A DNA stretch of 45,378 bases from Candidatus Galligastranaerophilus faecipullorum (GCA_018713115.1 DVFS01000009.1:1-45378); one strand, 5' to 3'. Counted from the stretch's first letter, positions 8,795-16,459 are shown. Made by a program: numbers and translations. Notes: a model not told the origin generated them from the sequence alone.

Positions 8795-9927
8795 TTGACC
8801 TTAAAACCTATCAACAAAGATATTTCCGTATGTTCACATCCCAGAGACTGAGCAAGAGCCTCATTTGTAACCGCGCCTCTAAATGTTGAAACACCGCGGC
8901 TCAGAGCTTCATCTTCTTTAAGCGCCACAAATGTACCCTTGTCGCCTAAGTCTTGAAGAAAAGGTAATATTGCGTAAGAATACGCATAAGACGCGGTTTT
9001 TGGCACATAAGAAGGAATGTTCGGCACCGCACAGTGCAGCACGCCGTATTTTTCAAAAACAGGATTATCCAGAGTAGTCACTCTGTCTATTGTTTCGACA
9101 TTTCCGCCCTGATCAATAGCAACATCTATAATGACCGAACCTTTTTTCATGGTTTTTACCATATCGGCGCTTACAAGCTTAGGTGCGCGCGCAGAGGGTA
9201 TTAAAACAGCCGTTATGAGTAAATCCGCCTCTTTAACCTGCTCTGCTATTGTTGAAGGATTTGAATAGTACGTTTTTATCTGGCCCGAGAAAAACATATC
9301 AAGCCTTGACAGCCTTTTTGAATTTATATCAAGCACCGAAACATCAGCACCCGTGCCAAGAGCCGCCTGAGCCGCGTTTGAACCTGCCACACCGCCGCCT
9401 AAAATAACTACTTTTGCAGGCGCAACACCCGGTACACCGCCTAAAAGCAGGCCTCTGCCGCCGTTTTGTTTTTCTAAAAATCTTGCACCCATCTGCACGC
9501 TCATTCTGCCTGCAACTTCGCTCATAGGTCTTAATAAAGGAAGCTCCCCGCTTTGAGTCTGCACGGATTCAGTTGCGATGGCGCAGACTTTTCTCTTTAA
9601 AAGTTCGCGCGTAAGTTCTTCTTCAATTGCAAGGTGAAGATAGGAAAAAATCGTCAAATCTTCTCTGAAATATTTATACTCGGACTTCTGGGGCTCTTTT
9701 ACTTTTACTATAATATTTGATTCCTCCCAGAGTTCTTCCGCATTTGCAACAATCTTTGCACCGGCTTTCTCGTACATAGAGTCGTCAAATCCGCTTAATT
9801 CGCCGGCGCCTGTTTCAAGCGCAACTGTCAGCCCTTTATGCACCAACATGCCGACAGAATCAGGTGTCAGAGCTACACGGGTTTCACCTTCTTTTAATTC
9901 TTTTGGAATGCCGAAATTTACTTTCAT
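8791..9927 (-). CDS. ald: Alanine dehydrogenase
   Basis: 378 aa. Interconverts L-alanine and pyruvate plus ammonia using NAD. The N-terminal GIPKELKEGETRVALTP carries the substrate arginine; VKVKEP, the SYLHLA histidine, the Rossmann GGGVAGSNAA and the IDVAIDQGGN aspartate are present in order. The segment before the C-terminal domain is less typical (VPKTASYAYSYAILPF instead of VPxTST-like). Second gene of the pyrF operon; its link with proline genes is context only. It is a distant paralogue of PntA but has the Ald length. Confidence 0.9.
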   Translation of the reverse strand: MKVNFGIPKELKEGETRVALTPDSVGMLVHKGLTVALETGAGELSGFDDSMYEKAGAKIVANAEELWEESNIIVKVKEPQKSEYKYFREDLTIFSYLHLAIEEELTRELLKRKVCAIATESVQTQSGELPLLRPMSEVAGRMSVQMGARFLEKQNGGRGLLLGGVPGVAPAKVVILGGGVAGSNAAQAALGTGADVSVLDINSKRLSRLDMFFSGQIKTYYSNPSTIAEQVKEADLLITAVLIPSARAPKLVSADMVKTMKKGSVIIDVAIDQGGNVETIDRVTTLDNPVFEKYGVLHCAVPNIPSYVPKTASYAYSYAILPFLQDLGDKGTFVALKEDEALSRGVSTFRGAVTNEALAQSLGCEHTEISLLIGFKVK

Positions 9928-9939
9928 ATCAACCTTTTT

Positions 9940-10701
9940 CTAAAGTCTTTCTTTTATGGTTTCTTTTGCTTCTTCTATTTCATCAATAATAAGTGTTATT
10001 GCTTCTATTCTGTCTTTGGCGGAAATCACGGGACGACCCACGACCATATAATCAACGCCCGCTTCAATGGCGTCGGTAGGTGTTACCACACGAACCTGAT
10101 CATCTACCACAGACCAGGTCGGGCGAATGGCGGGGCAGACAATTATAAATTCATCGCCGCAGACTCTTCTTATGGCGCCCACTTCGGAAGCTGACGCCAC
10201 AACACCGTCAAGCTTTGATTCAAGTGCCACTTTTGCAAGGCGCGACACGTATTCATCAATATTCATATTGACATTTAATTCCTGATTAAGCGTTTTTTGC
10301 CCGAAACTCGATAAGAGTGTAACACCTAAAATCGTCGGAGCGGGTTTGTCGTATTTTTTAGCGACTTCGCGGCACAGGCGGCAGGTGGTGGAAAGCATTT
10401 TAGAACCGCCTTTAATATGGAGGTCGAAAAAATCCACATTGTTTTTTACAAGGTTGGCGCTTGCACGTGCAACAGTATTTGGAATATCGTGAAATTTTGC
10501 GTCAAAAAAGACTTTAGCACCCATATCATGAATCATTTTAACCGAATCATAACCACAGGCGGTATAAAGCTGCAGACCCACTTTAAAATATCCGACATAA
10601 TCTTTAAGCTGAACTACAAGCCCGCGGGCTTCTTCAAGGGTATCGACATCAAGTGCAAGAATAATTCTTTCGACTGCATTTTGGGGTTTTTTTACAACCA
10701 T
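9940..10701 (-). CDS. pyrF: Orotidine 5'-phosphate decarboxylase PyrF
   Basis: 253 aa. Makes UMP from OMP, the last step of pyrimidine synthesis. LALDVDTLEEAR, YFKVGLQLY, the catalytic FFDAKFHDIPNT (K and D of the charged tetrad), VVASASE and the VVGRPV phosphate-binding segment near the C-terminus are all visible. First gene of the operon; AAGG lies before ATG 10701, with a -10-like TATACT near 10729-10734 on the minus strand. Other pyr genes are not in the window. Confidence 0.96.
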   Translation of the reverse strand: MVVKKPQNAVERIILALDVDTLEEARGLVVQLKDYVGYFKVGLQLYTACGYDSVKMIHDMGAKVFFDAKFHDIPNTVARASANLVKNNVDFFDLHIKGGSKMLSTTCRLCREVAKKYDKPAPTILGVTLLSSFGQKTLNQELNVNMNIDEYVSRLAKVALESKLDGVVASASEVGAIRRVCGDEFIIVCPAIRPTWSVVDDQVRVVTPTDAIEAGVDYMVVGRPVISAKDRIEAITLIIDEIEEAKETIKERL

Positions 10702-10925
10702 CTGGCTAACCTTAAAAAACTGATATAGTATAAGAATTTTAGCACTTCAAAATCATAATTGCAACCGCGCCGTACAGAAACAAAAAGCTGTAAAGAAATG
10801 TAAATAATCCCACATATGCTGAAATACAGGGTGTGAAAAATTTTTTATTTAATTGTAAAAAGAAAATTTTTAAGGATGGAGTGCAAACTCTGTTTTTGAA
10901 CATAAGCGGGGGATAAAGAACAATC

Positions 10926-10958
10926 AAAACCTCACGGGCGCAAGGCTTGTGAGGTTTT
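10926..10958. repeat. 10-bp perfect hairpin upstream of the 11019 gene
   Basis: AAAACCTCAC (10926-10935) and GTGAGGTTTT (10949-10958) are perfect inverted copies separated by 13 nt, ending 3 nt before the -35 box of the next gene. It could insulate that gene as a weak terminator or act as an operator. I see no gene in 10742-10925 that it would terminate on the plus strand. Confidence 0.5.
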
Positions 10959-10961
10959 AAG

Positions 10962-10990
10962 TTTACAAGAAGCAAAATAAATGCTATTAT
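10962..10990 (+). promoter_or_regulatory. Sigma-70 promoter TTTACA-17-TATTAT
   Basis: TTTACA (10962-10967), a 17-nt spacer and TATTAT (10985-10990) lie about 22 nt before AAAGGAG and ATG 11019. One of the best-formed promoters in the window. Confidence 0.75.
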
Positions 10991-11018
10991 GTAGCGGTAG
11001 TTAAAAGGAGTGTTGTTT

Positions 11019-11438
11019 ATGAAAAAATATTTAGGTCTTGTCCTTGCACTTTGTTTAAGCGTAAGCTCGGTTTTTGCCGCAAGCGAATTCGGCAATGCTT
11101 TTAAAAATGCCGTTAAAAGCGATTTAAACGCCGTTAAAGAAGCGGCAAAACAAGATATCGCGGCAAAGAAAAACGAAGCCGCAAAACAAAAACAGGCACA
11201 AAACAAAGCTAAAAAAGCTGAAATAGAAAAGAAAAGAGCCGAGCAGCTAAAACCCATTGAAGCCGAAATCAAAGAAAAACAGCAGCTTATCAAACAAACA
11301 AACAATGACAAAACTCTGCTTCAAACACAAAAAACAATCAGAATAAGAACTTATGAAAGACAGCTTGAAACTCTGAACACAAGAAAAGCTAACGTTAACA
11401 AAATCTACGATGCACAATTAAAAGCCATCGGATACTAA
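11019..11438 (+). CDS. Exported coiled-coil protein, unknown function
   Basis: 139 aa. ATG 11019 is preceded by AAAGGAG and a good promoter; an upstream GTG at 11010 overlaps the ribosome-binding site and is rejected. A signal peptide (MKKYLGLVLALCLSVSSVFA, cut after AFA/A) is followed by an almost purely helical Lys/Ala/Glu/Gln-rich chain to the end, a long coiled coil. This could be a periplasmic Skp-like or envelope-spacer protein, but no family signature is visible. A 13-bp hairpin follows the stop. Confidence 0.75.
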   Translation: MKKYLGLVLALCLSVSSVFAASEFGNAFKNAVKSDLNAVKEAAKQDIAAKKNEAAKQKQAQNKAKKAEIEKKRAEQLKPIEAEIKEKQQLIKQTNNDKTLLQTQKTIRIRTYERQLETLNTRKANVNKIYDAQLKAIGY

Positions 11439-11460
11439 TATTAACTTTAGTAAAGAATTT

Positions 11461-11500
11461 TATAAATCTCCGTGATTAAATACAATTACGGGGATTTATA
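11461..11500 (+). terminator. Hairpin terminator after the coiled-coil gene
   Basis: TATAAATCTCCGT (11461-11473) pairs with ACGGGGATTTATA (11488-11500) through 13 positions with one G-U pair and a 14-nt loop. The U-tract is weak (ATTATTAAG). Confidence 0.55.
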
Positions 11501-11534
11501 TTATTAAGAAGGTAGTGAAAAGAAAGATTTTGTT

Positions 11535-11825
11535 ATGAAAAAAACTTTTGTCGTTGCGCTGATGGCATTTTTCGGTCTGTGTGCATGTATTCAGGGCGCT
11601 TTTGCCAAAGAAAAACTCACACTCAATGCTCCTTATGATGAAATGCCCTCTGAAATTCAAAACAGCGACACTTTTGTAGAGCAGCTCTACGTACAGGAAA
11701 AAAGAAGTTTCGACCAAAAAATTTCGCAAAAGAAAAATTCAAACCCCAAAGTTCCGCTTTATCAATACAAAAAACTCGCCCCGAGCGCCGATGAACAAAA
11801 AAGAGGCATTGAAGTTATAGAGTAA
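11535..11825 (+). CDS. Small exported protein, unknown function
   Basis: 96 aa. The N-terminus is a signal peptide (MKKTFVVALMAFFGLCACIQ, likely cleaved after GAFA). The remaining roughly 70 residues are polar and rich in Lys/Gln/Ser with no motif. FGLCAC could be read as a weak lipobox, but the downstream AFA-K site fits signal peptidase I better. Convergent with the TonB-C protein at 11832, 6 nt apart. No clear Shine-Dalgarno. Confidence 0.6.
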   Translation: MKKTFVVALMAFFGLCACIQGAFAKEKLTLNAPYDEMPSEIQNSDTFVEQLYVQEKRSFDQKISQKKNSNPKVPLYQYKKLAPSADEQKRGIEVIE

Positions 11826-11831
11826 TAATCT

Positions 11832-12668
11832 CTACATCCAGGGATTGGTGTTTTGATATCTTTGATAGTATTCGTTATTCAGTTTTGAAAAATTTTCCCA
11901 GAAAGAGCCTTTTTGCCCGTTTTGGGGATTTTTCACATATTTTTGGTTGCTAAGGGCATAATCAATCGGCACGGAATCTCCTTTAATCGCCGCAGGCAGG
12001 GGAGCAAAAGGCGCACTGTTTTTAATGGTTTGAAGCACCAGAGAATCAAAAGCCTTGTCATCCGATGATTTTATTATACAAACATCATCAATCTGCCCGG
12101 TTTTTTTAATGGAAAAATGCACAATTGCAGTCTTTAGCGTTTTATTGTTAAGATTCTTAGGATCCCATCTTTGCTTAATCTTCTCTTCAAGAGAGGCAAT
12201 ATAGGCCGACCATTCGCTCTGGCTGATAACAGAGCGCTCTTTTTCAAAAAGGGATAAAACCAAAACATAATTTTCGCCTGAATATTTAGGCGCAGCAAAT
12301 AAAGAGAGGCTAAAGGATGCAGGCATGAAGCTTTTTTCCGCCATAGTAAAAGGAGGGAGGGCTTTTAGCGCCGAAACCGCTTTTTCATCAGTCCTTGTAT
12401 TTCCGGAACTCTGGGTAATTTTTATGTTTGTTAATTTACCCGAAAGCGAAATGTCGCCCTGAAAAATCATATTGTTCTGAACTTTCAGCGAGCGTGCATT
12501 CAGAGAATTTTTAACAGCTTCTTCTATTTTGAGTCTGTAATTTTTCTTTATACTATATGCCTGCTCATAAGTGTACGCGCCTTCTTCGCGTGTTTCGTAA
12601 GCGCAGTTTACGGGCACGATAAAAGTAAATAAAAATGCGATTAAAAGGGGAATTATTCTCAATTTCAT
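11832..12668 (-). CDS. Secreted protein with two TonB-C-like domains
   Basis: 278 aa. ATG 12668 is chosen over ATG 12689 because an extended -10 (TGTTATAAT) ends 6 nt before it and because it places a signal peptide (MKLRIIPLLIAFLFTFIVPV) at the N-terminus. The C-terminal half has the TonB-C pattern: an IKQRWDP helix, AIVHFSIKKTGQIDDVCIIKSS, then a helix leading into APFAPLPAA. The first half repeats it (AVKNSLN, GDISLSGKLTNIKITQSSG, AVSALKALPPF). It lacks the proline-rich spacer of true TonB. Probably a periplasmic relative; role unknown. Next to another TonB-C protein. Confidence 0.7.
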   Translation of the reverse strand: MKLRIIPLLIAFLFTFIVPVNCAYETREEGAYTYEQAYSIKKNYRLKIEEAVKNSLNARSLKVQNNMIFQGDISLSGKLTNIKITQSSGNTRTDEKAVSALKALPPFTMAEKSFMPASFSLSLFAAPKYSGENYVLVLSLFEKERSVISQSEWSAYIASLEEKIKQRWDPKNLNNKTLKTAIVHFSIKKTGQIDDVCIIKSSDDKAFDSLVLQTIKNSAPFAPLPAAIKGDSVPIDYALSNQKYVKNPQNGQKGSFWENFSKLNNEYYQRYQNTNPWM

Positions 12669-12674
12669 ATTGAG

Positions 12675-12680
12675 ATTATA
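12675..12680 (-). promoter_or_regulatory. Leaderless extended -10 box before ATG 12668
   Basis: On the minus strand TATAAT is preceded by TGT (extended -10) and followed by 6 nt to the ATG, predicting transcription from the start codon. Confidence 0.6.
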
Positions 12681-12722
12681 ACACGGCACAGATACAAAAA
12701 AATTCCCTCATAAAGAGTAGTT

Positions 12723-13169
12723 TTAGTTAAAAGGCGAAAGCTGCGCATAGCGCCTGCAGGGGAAAATCATTGTATGCTTTGCACTTTGAGCCCCTAAAGA
12801 TTCGGGAATTTTATCAAAAGGCTCCGCATCTTTAACAGCCTTGAGCGCGGCTTCATTATTCTGTTCATATTTTGAGGGCACAAGAATTTTTAAATCCTTT
12901 ACCGTGCCGTCATTCAATGCTTCAAAAGTTATTTTAATATCAACCGCATCGTGTTTAATATTGGATTTTTTCCAGTTTTGCTGGACTTTATCGGCGCATT
13001 TGCTCATATAGTTTTCAAGCTCGGGGGGAACAATATCCGAAACTGCGGTATTTTGAGTATTTAAATTAACCTCAAGTCCGTTTTGGGAATTATTTTGAAC
13101 TTCCTGTGCAGAAAGATTTCCCGCAAATGCCAAAACCGATATTAACAAACAAAATAATTTAATTTTCAT
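12723..13169 (-). CDS. Small exported TonB-C-domain protein
   Basis: 148 aa from ATG 13169, with AAGGGG just upstream; the longer open frame runs back into a palindromic block and is not used. A signal peptide (MKIKLFCLLISVLAFAGNLS, cut near AQE) is followed by an Asn/Gln-rich linker and a TonB-C-like domain (YMSKCADKVQQNWKKS, DIKITFEALNDGTVKDLKI, EAALKAVKDAEPFDKIP). Same domain family as the 278-aa neighbour 54 nt downstream on the same strand. Likely periplasmic. Lacks a membrane anchor, so it cannot act as classical TonB. Confidence 0.7.
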   Translation of the reverse strand: MKIKLFCLLISVLAFAGNLSAQEVQNNSQNGLEVNLNTQNTAVSDIVPPELENYMSKCADKVQQNWKKSNIKHDAVDIKITFEALNDGTVKDLKILVPSKYEQNNEAALKAVKDAEPFDKIPESLGAQSAKHTMIFPCRRYAQLSPFN

Positions 13170-13251
13170 TATCAACCCCTTAAGATTAAGCCGGCACCTA
13201 TAAACATTTTCCGGTAAAAAGAATTCAATGACCGCTTTACTAAAATGCTGT

Positions 13252-13315
13252 CCCCAAGGGAACTTCCCGAGTTTGGGAGGGAATGCAAGTCTTTGCATGA
13301 TTCGAATTCCCCCGG
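13252..13315. repeat. Nested palindromic block 3' of tRNA-Glu, with copies of tRNA fragments
   Basis: In 64 nt there are GGGAA-C-TTCCC enclosed by CCCAA/TTGGG, then ATGCAA-GTCT-TTGCAT enclosed by GGGAAT (13279-13284) and ATTCCC (13306-13311). CCCCAAGGGAA (13252-13262) repeats, in the same orientation, the 3' acceptor/T-arm sequence of the tRNA about 97 nt away (13349-13359). GATTCGAATTCCC (13299-13311) matches the tRNA T-arm on the opposite strand. No cloverleaf can be folded. Confidence 0.55.
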
Positions 13316-13342
13316 AATCAAATATTTACTTATCAAGTTAAA

Positions 13343-13418
13343 TGGTACCCCCAAGGGAATTCGAATCCCTGTCTACACCGTGAAAGGGTGTTGTCCTAGG
13401 CCTCTAGACGATGGGGGC
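13343..13418 (-). tRNA. tRNA-Glu (anticodon UUC)
   Basis: 76 nt including an encoded CCA. The acceptor stem GCCCCCA pairs with TGGGGGT, discriminator A. The anticodon loop is CTTTCAC (anticodon TTC) and the T-arm is GGGATTCGAATTCCC. The D-arm reads ATCGTCTAGAGGCCTAGGAC, as in cyanobacterial and plastid tRNA-Glu. It lies 7 nt after the stop of the 13426-14049 gene on the same strand and may be cut from the same transcript. Confidence 0.95.
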
Positions 13419-13425
13419 CCGAAAC

Positions 13426-14049
13426 TTATTTTCTGTCATTGTAAACAAACAGTCCGATAATGTCGTTGAGTTTGTTTAATTGTTTTTGATAATTTGCACT
13501 CTGTTTTTCAAGATTACGAATATTTGTTTTGTATTCCTGAATTGTATAATTGCAGTCTTTAATTGAGCTGTTTAAGCAATCTCTGACTCGTTGAGCGTCT
13601 TGCAAAACACTTTTCATCGGAATACCCAGCGCCTCGATTGTCTGACGGATAATCTGCGCGCCTGTTTGTCTCGGAACACCTGTAGGAAGCTGACTGATAA
13701 GTCTTTTTAAGACGTTAATGTTGTTTGGCATCTCAAACTCTTCGGCAACCTCATCTTCCTCGGAGTTGATGGAGAGTTTTAAGTCCGGCGCCTGTTCGAT
13801 TTCATCCACATCTACGGAAAAGACGGGGTTGTAATCGCTCTGCATGTCATTTTTTTCTTCTTCATCATCGAGGTTAAAAGAAGAATCGTCGAATGTTTCA
13901 TTAGTTTCCTGATAATCAATTGTATCAGATACACTATCTGTATCAATTTCAAGAGTATCAAGGTTTTCTTCTGCCACATCCTGTTGCTTTAATGCGTCAG
14001 CAATTTTCTTTCCCATATTTTTAGGTAGATTATTGTTTTGCAACTGCAA
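13426..14049 (-). CDS. Acidic/coiled-coil hypothetical protein
   Basis: 207 aa. Residues 20-105 are very acidic and low in complexity. Residues about 108-145 form a conserved-looking block (VLKRLISQLPTGVPRQTGAQ, then IIRQTIEALGIPMKSVL), and the last 60 residues are a coiled coil (KTNIRNLEKQSANYQKQLNK). The layout resembles scaffold or division-associated proteins, but I recognise no family. A GGAGAG ribosome-binding site precedes ATG 14049; a TTGACA (14138-14143, minus) with TATATT (14113-14118) is a possible promoter. tRNA-Glu follows immediately. Confidence 0.65.
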   Translation of the reverse strand: MQLQNNNLPKNMGKKIADALKQQDVAEENLDTLEIDTDSVSDTIDYQETNETFDDSSFNLDDEEEKNDMQSDYNPVFSVDVDEIEQAPDLKLSINSEEDEVAEEFEMPNNINVLKRLISQLPTGVPRQTGAQIIRQTIEALGIPMKSVLQDAQRVRDCLNSSIKDCNYTIQEYKTNIRNLEKQSANYQKQLNKLNDIIGLFVYNDRK

Positions 14050-14112
14050 CTCTCCTTTTCCTTGCGTGAATAATTTTATTTTATAGAAAAAATAAAATTA
14101 TTTCAACTAATT

Positions 14113-14143
14113 AATATATTCTCAAATAAATATTTCTTGTCAA
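14113..14143 (-). promoter_or_regulatory. Possible promoter for the 14049 gene
   Basis: Minus-strand TTGACA (14138-14143) and TATATT (14113-14118), spacer 19 nt, a little long. The perfect -35 hexamer makes it credible. Confidence 0.4.
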
Positions 14144-14193
14144 GTAAAAGGCGCAAGCCGGAGTAAAAAAGCAGACACAGTGACTAAAGTTTT

Positions 14194-14260
14194 GCAGCCG
14201 GCTGCATATAAATCCCGCGCTTTTGCACAGGAGGCAGCAGCACTCGCCGCAAAAGCGCGG
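14194..14260. repeat. Two GC-rich palindromes in an AT-rich intergenic region
   Basis: GCAGCCGGCTGC (14194-14205) is a 12-bp perfect palindrome. CCGCGCTTTTGC (14215-14226) and GCAAAAGCGCGG (14249-14260) form a 12-bp perfect hairpin with a 22-nt loop. They lie between two minus-strand genes (14050-14355 holds no gene I can support). Neither is followed by a clear U-tract, so a repeat element, processing site or RNA is as likely as a terminator. Confidence 0.5.
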
Positions 14261-14355
14261 AAAATTCGCAAAATAAAAACCCCACATAAATTGCAGGGCT
14301 GTGTGTTGTTGTGCTTCGGGATTGTGTTGTTAGGTGTTGATAATGCTTACTCTCA

Positions 14356-14616
14356 TTATGCAATGAGATTTAATTTTGTTTGTTCTAAGCCTTTGTCAAT
14401 GCTTTCCGTTCTTTCTTTAACGGTAGAATTAAAATTGAACAAAGGGGAATTTTTTAATGTTCCTACAAAACCGGTGAAAAGACCGCCGATACCGCCTTCA
14501 ACCATGTCGTTACTTACTGCGGGGGCTTTAACCAGTTCATTGCTTCTGTAGCCGAAGCTTATGTTGTTTCTATTTAGTGTATTATTTACATTTCTTATTG
14601 CATTTATAGCTAACAT
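14356..14616 (-). CDS. Small hypothetical protein (86 aa)
   Basis: Begins MLAINAIRNVNNTLNRNNIS then FGYRS; a short N-terminal tract ending in an S-F-G-like motif is a pattern I associate with Gastranaerophilales proteins (inference). The middle has a glycine-rich stretch (EGGIGGLFTGFVGTL). No signal peptide. Supported by a clean promoter (TTGACA-17-CATAAT, 14713 to 14685) and a leader of about 60 nt containing a small hairpin. Function unknown. Confidence 0.55.
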   Translation of the reverse strand: MLAINAIRNVNNTLNRNNISFGYRSNELVKAPAVSNDMVEGGIGGLFTGFVGTLKNSPLFNFNSTVKERTESIDKGLEQTKLNLIA

Positions 14617-14684
14617 TTCTCTTTTCTTTAACCTCTTGTTTTTTGTTTTTTAGTGTTTGTCTAACACTTTATCTTTATACTCAC

Positions 14685-14713
14685 ATTATGTACCTAAAAA
14701 ATTTATTTGTCAA
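14685..14713 (-). promoter_or_regulatory. Promoter TTGACA-17-CATAAT for the 14616 gene
   Basis: Minus-strand TTGACA (14708-14713), 17-nt spacer, CATAAT (14685-14690). Its leader contains the hairpin AGTGTT/AACACT. Confidence 0.7.
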
Positions 14714-14856
14714 CCCCTCTGTAAAAAATTTTTATTATCAGGCAGCACAAGGGTTTTAGGTATATTTTGAACATCTTAATAAAATATTAATGTATAAAAT
14801 TGTCTAAATTACACTTATTTTTTAGCAATGTCATGCCTTAAAAAAGATTACCCGCC

Positions 14857-14964
14857 TGTCCTATTGTGAAGCTGACACATGTATTGTTATATATAATTAA
14901 TCTTTTTCATACTTCCAGCTATTCTTAATTCCAGACAGTTTGGGGCTTTTGCCCCAATTTTTTT
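14857..14964 (+). ncRNA. Candidate small RNA ending in a strong terminator
   Basis: The 496-nt gap 14617-15112 has no ORF I can support. Within it TATAAT-like sequence near 14890-14900 (after CTGACA) is followed by about 60 nt and an excellent plus-strand terminator (14940-14964). No plus-strand gene ends here, so an independent short transcript is the simplest reason for the terminator. The 5' end is a guess. Confidence 0.3.
14940..14964 (+). terminator. Intrinsic terminator
   Basis: TTGGGGC (14940-14946), a TTTT loop, GCCCCAA (14951-14957) and a run of seven T. Textbook intrinsic terminator on the plus strand; no equivalent U-tract on the minus strand. Confidence 0.85.
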
Positions 14965-14989
14965 ATTCGTTTTATATAAATCAGGATAA

Positions 14990-15004
14990 CGATATTAAAT
15001 ATCG
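14990..15004. repeat. Short palindrome upstream of fliI
   Basis: CGATATT-A-AATATCG, seven perfect pairs around one base, about 95 nt upstream of the fliI promoter. Possibly an operator; nothing else supports it. Confidence 0.3.
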
Positions 15005-15096
15005 GGATATTTCCTCAAAAATACCGTCCGTACGGGTTTAAAAGCATATAATGTATTTTTTACAATTATTCATTTCAAACACTAAGAGCGATAATA

Positions 15097-15105
15097 TGTT
15101 ATAAT
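15097..15105 (+). promoter_or_regulatory. Leaderless extended -10 box before fliI
   Basis: TGTTATAAT (15097-15105) ends 7 nt before ATG 15113. No Shine-Dalgarno is present in the 7 nt. Confidence 0.65.
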
Positions 15106-15112
15106 TTACTTA

Positions 15113-16459
15113 ATGGATGAGAATCTGGAATTAAAAATTCATAACCTTAAAACGCGCGCGATAAATGCCCTTGAAAATACGCAGCTGTATGGTTTTAAAG
15201 GTGCGGTATCAAAACTTCTGGGACTTACCGTGGAAGTTAAACTCCCGGGGCTTAAAATCGGAGATTTGTGCTATATTCAGACTTATACGGGCGAAAAAAA
15301 AGCCGCCGAAGTCGTTGCTTTTAAAGGCGATACGGCACAGCTTCTGCTTTTATATGACGGAGAGGGCATAGGGCAGGGAAGTCTTGTGGAAACAACAGGC
15401 GGGCCTATTATGCTGCCTGTGGGAGATTTTTTGCTCGGACGTCTTATAAATCCTCTGGGCGAACCTCTGGACGGGCGCCCTTTAAACCTTGAGGGCGCGC
15501 AGTATATGAACATAAACGGTACAATTCCCGACGCTTTTCACCGCCCGATTATTAAAAATTCCATCTCAACGGGCATAAGGGTTATAGATTCGCTTCTTAC
15601 AATGGGTCAGGGTCAGCGTATGGGGCTTTTTGCAGGCTCGGGGGTAGGTAAATCCACAATGCTCGGCATGATTGCAAGAAACTCGGAAGCGGATATCAAC
15701 GTTATGGCGCTGATTGGCGAACGCGGCAGAGAGGTCAAGGAATTTATTGAAAACTCTCTTGGGCCCGAAGGTATGAAACGCTCGGTTATTGTCTGCTCTA
15801 CAGGCGACCAGCCGCCTCTCATCAGGCAAAAGGCACTTCTTGCCGCAACAACGGTGTGTGAATACTTTAGAGATCAGGGTAAAAAAGTATTTTTGATGAC
15901 CGATACCGTAACCCGCTGTGCTATGGCAGGGCGCGAAGTGGGGTTGTCAATCGGAGAACCGCCTACTATGAAAGGCTATCCGCCCTCTATTTTTTCATGG
16001 CTTCAGCGTGCGCTTGAGCGGACGGGAAATTCCGAAAAAGGCTCCATTACCGCGCTTTACACGGTTCTTATGGAAGGGGATGACATTACAGACCCTATTG
16101 TCGACACTGTAAGGGGTATTGTGGACGGACACATTTTCCTCTCGCGTAAAGTTGCCGAGATGAACCATTACCCTGCAATTGACCCTCTGGGCTCAATTTC
16201 AAGGCTTTTTACCGAAATTACGGATAAAGAACATCAGGAAGCGGCACAAAAAATGCGCCGTCTGCTTGCAATGTACCGCGAAAACAAAGACTTAATCGAT
16301 GTCGGTATGTATCAGGCAGGCTCAAACCCCAAACTTGATATTGCAATTGAACTTATGCCGCAAATAAACGCATTTTTGCAGCAAAAAGTATCGGATACCG
16401 TAAGTATGGCCACTACCATAAAAACGCTTAAAGATATGATGAGAGGGGTAGAAGTTTAA
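15113..16459 (+). CDS. fliI: FliI/SctN-type export ATPase
   Basis: 448 aa, the family's usual length. The N-terminal beta-barrel domain is followed by Walker A GSGVGKST (175-182), ALIGERGREVKEFIE, the STGDQPPLIRQKA segment, Walker B FLMTDTVTR and the SITALYTVLMEGDD stretch. It would energise unfolding and export through a flagellar or type III secretion gate. fliM and fliN elsewhere in the window favour the flagellar role, but fliH, fliJ and export-gate genes are not adjacent. The start follows a leaderless extended -10. The stop overlaps a convergent small gene by 4 nt. A non-flagellar SctN cannot be excluded. Confidence 0.9.
   Translation: MDENLELKIHNLKTRAINALENTQLYGFKGAVSKLLGLTVEVKLPGLKIGDLCYIQTYTGEKKAAEVVAFKGDTAQLLLLYDGEGIGQGSLVETTGGPIMLPVGDFLLGRLINPLGEPLDGRPLNLEGAQYMNINGTIPDAFHRPIIKNSISTGIRVIDSLLTMGQGQRMGLFAGSGVGKSTMLGMIARNSEADINVMALIGERGREVKEFIENSLGPEGMKRSVIVCSTGDQPPLIRQKALLAATTVCEYFRDQGKKVFLMTDTVTRCAMAGREVGLSIGEPPTMKGYPPSIFSWLQRALERTGNSEKGSITALYTVLMEGDDITDPIVDTVRGIVDGHIFLSRKVAEMNHYPAIDPLGSISRLFTEITDKEHQEAAQKMRRLLAMYRENKDLIDVGMYQAGSNPKLDIAIELMPQINAFLQQKVSDTVSMATTIKTLKDMMRGVEV

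Noticed and set aside
10739..11311. Long minus-strand ORF rich in Cys/Phe/Leu
   Set aside because: Most of it is the reverse of the well-supported coiled-coil gene at 11019. Its last 54 codons (from ATG about 10903) include a hydrophobic segment but have no ribosome-binding site or leaderless -10.
13252..13320. A second tRNA gene
   Set aside because: T-loop-like and acceptor-like fragments are present, but the T-stem cannot pair and no anticodon arm or cloverleaf can be formed.
14180..14551. Plus-strand ORF of 123 aa
   Set aside because: It starts inside a palindromic region and runs antisense through the better supported 14356-14616 gene; its composition is unlike neighbouring proteins.
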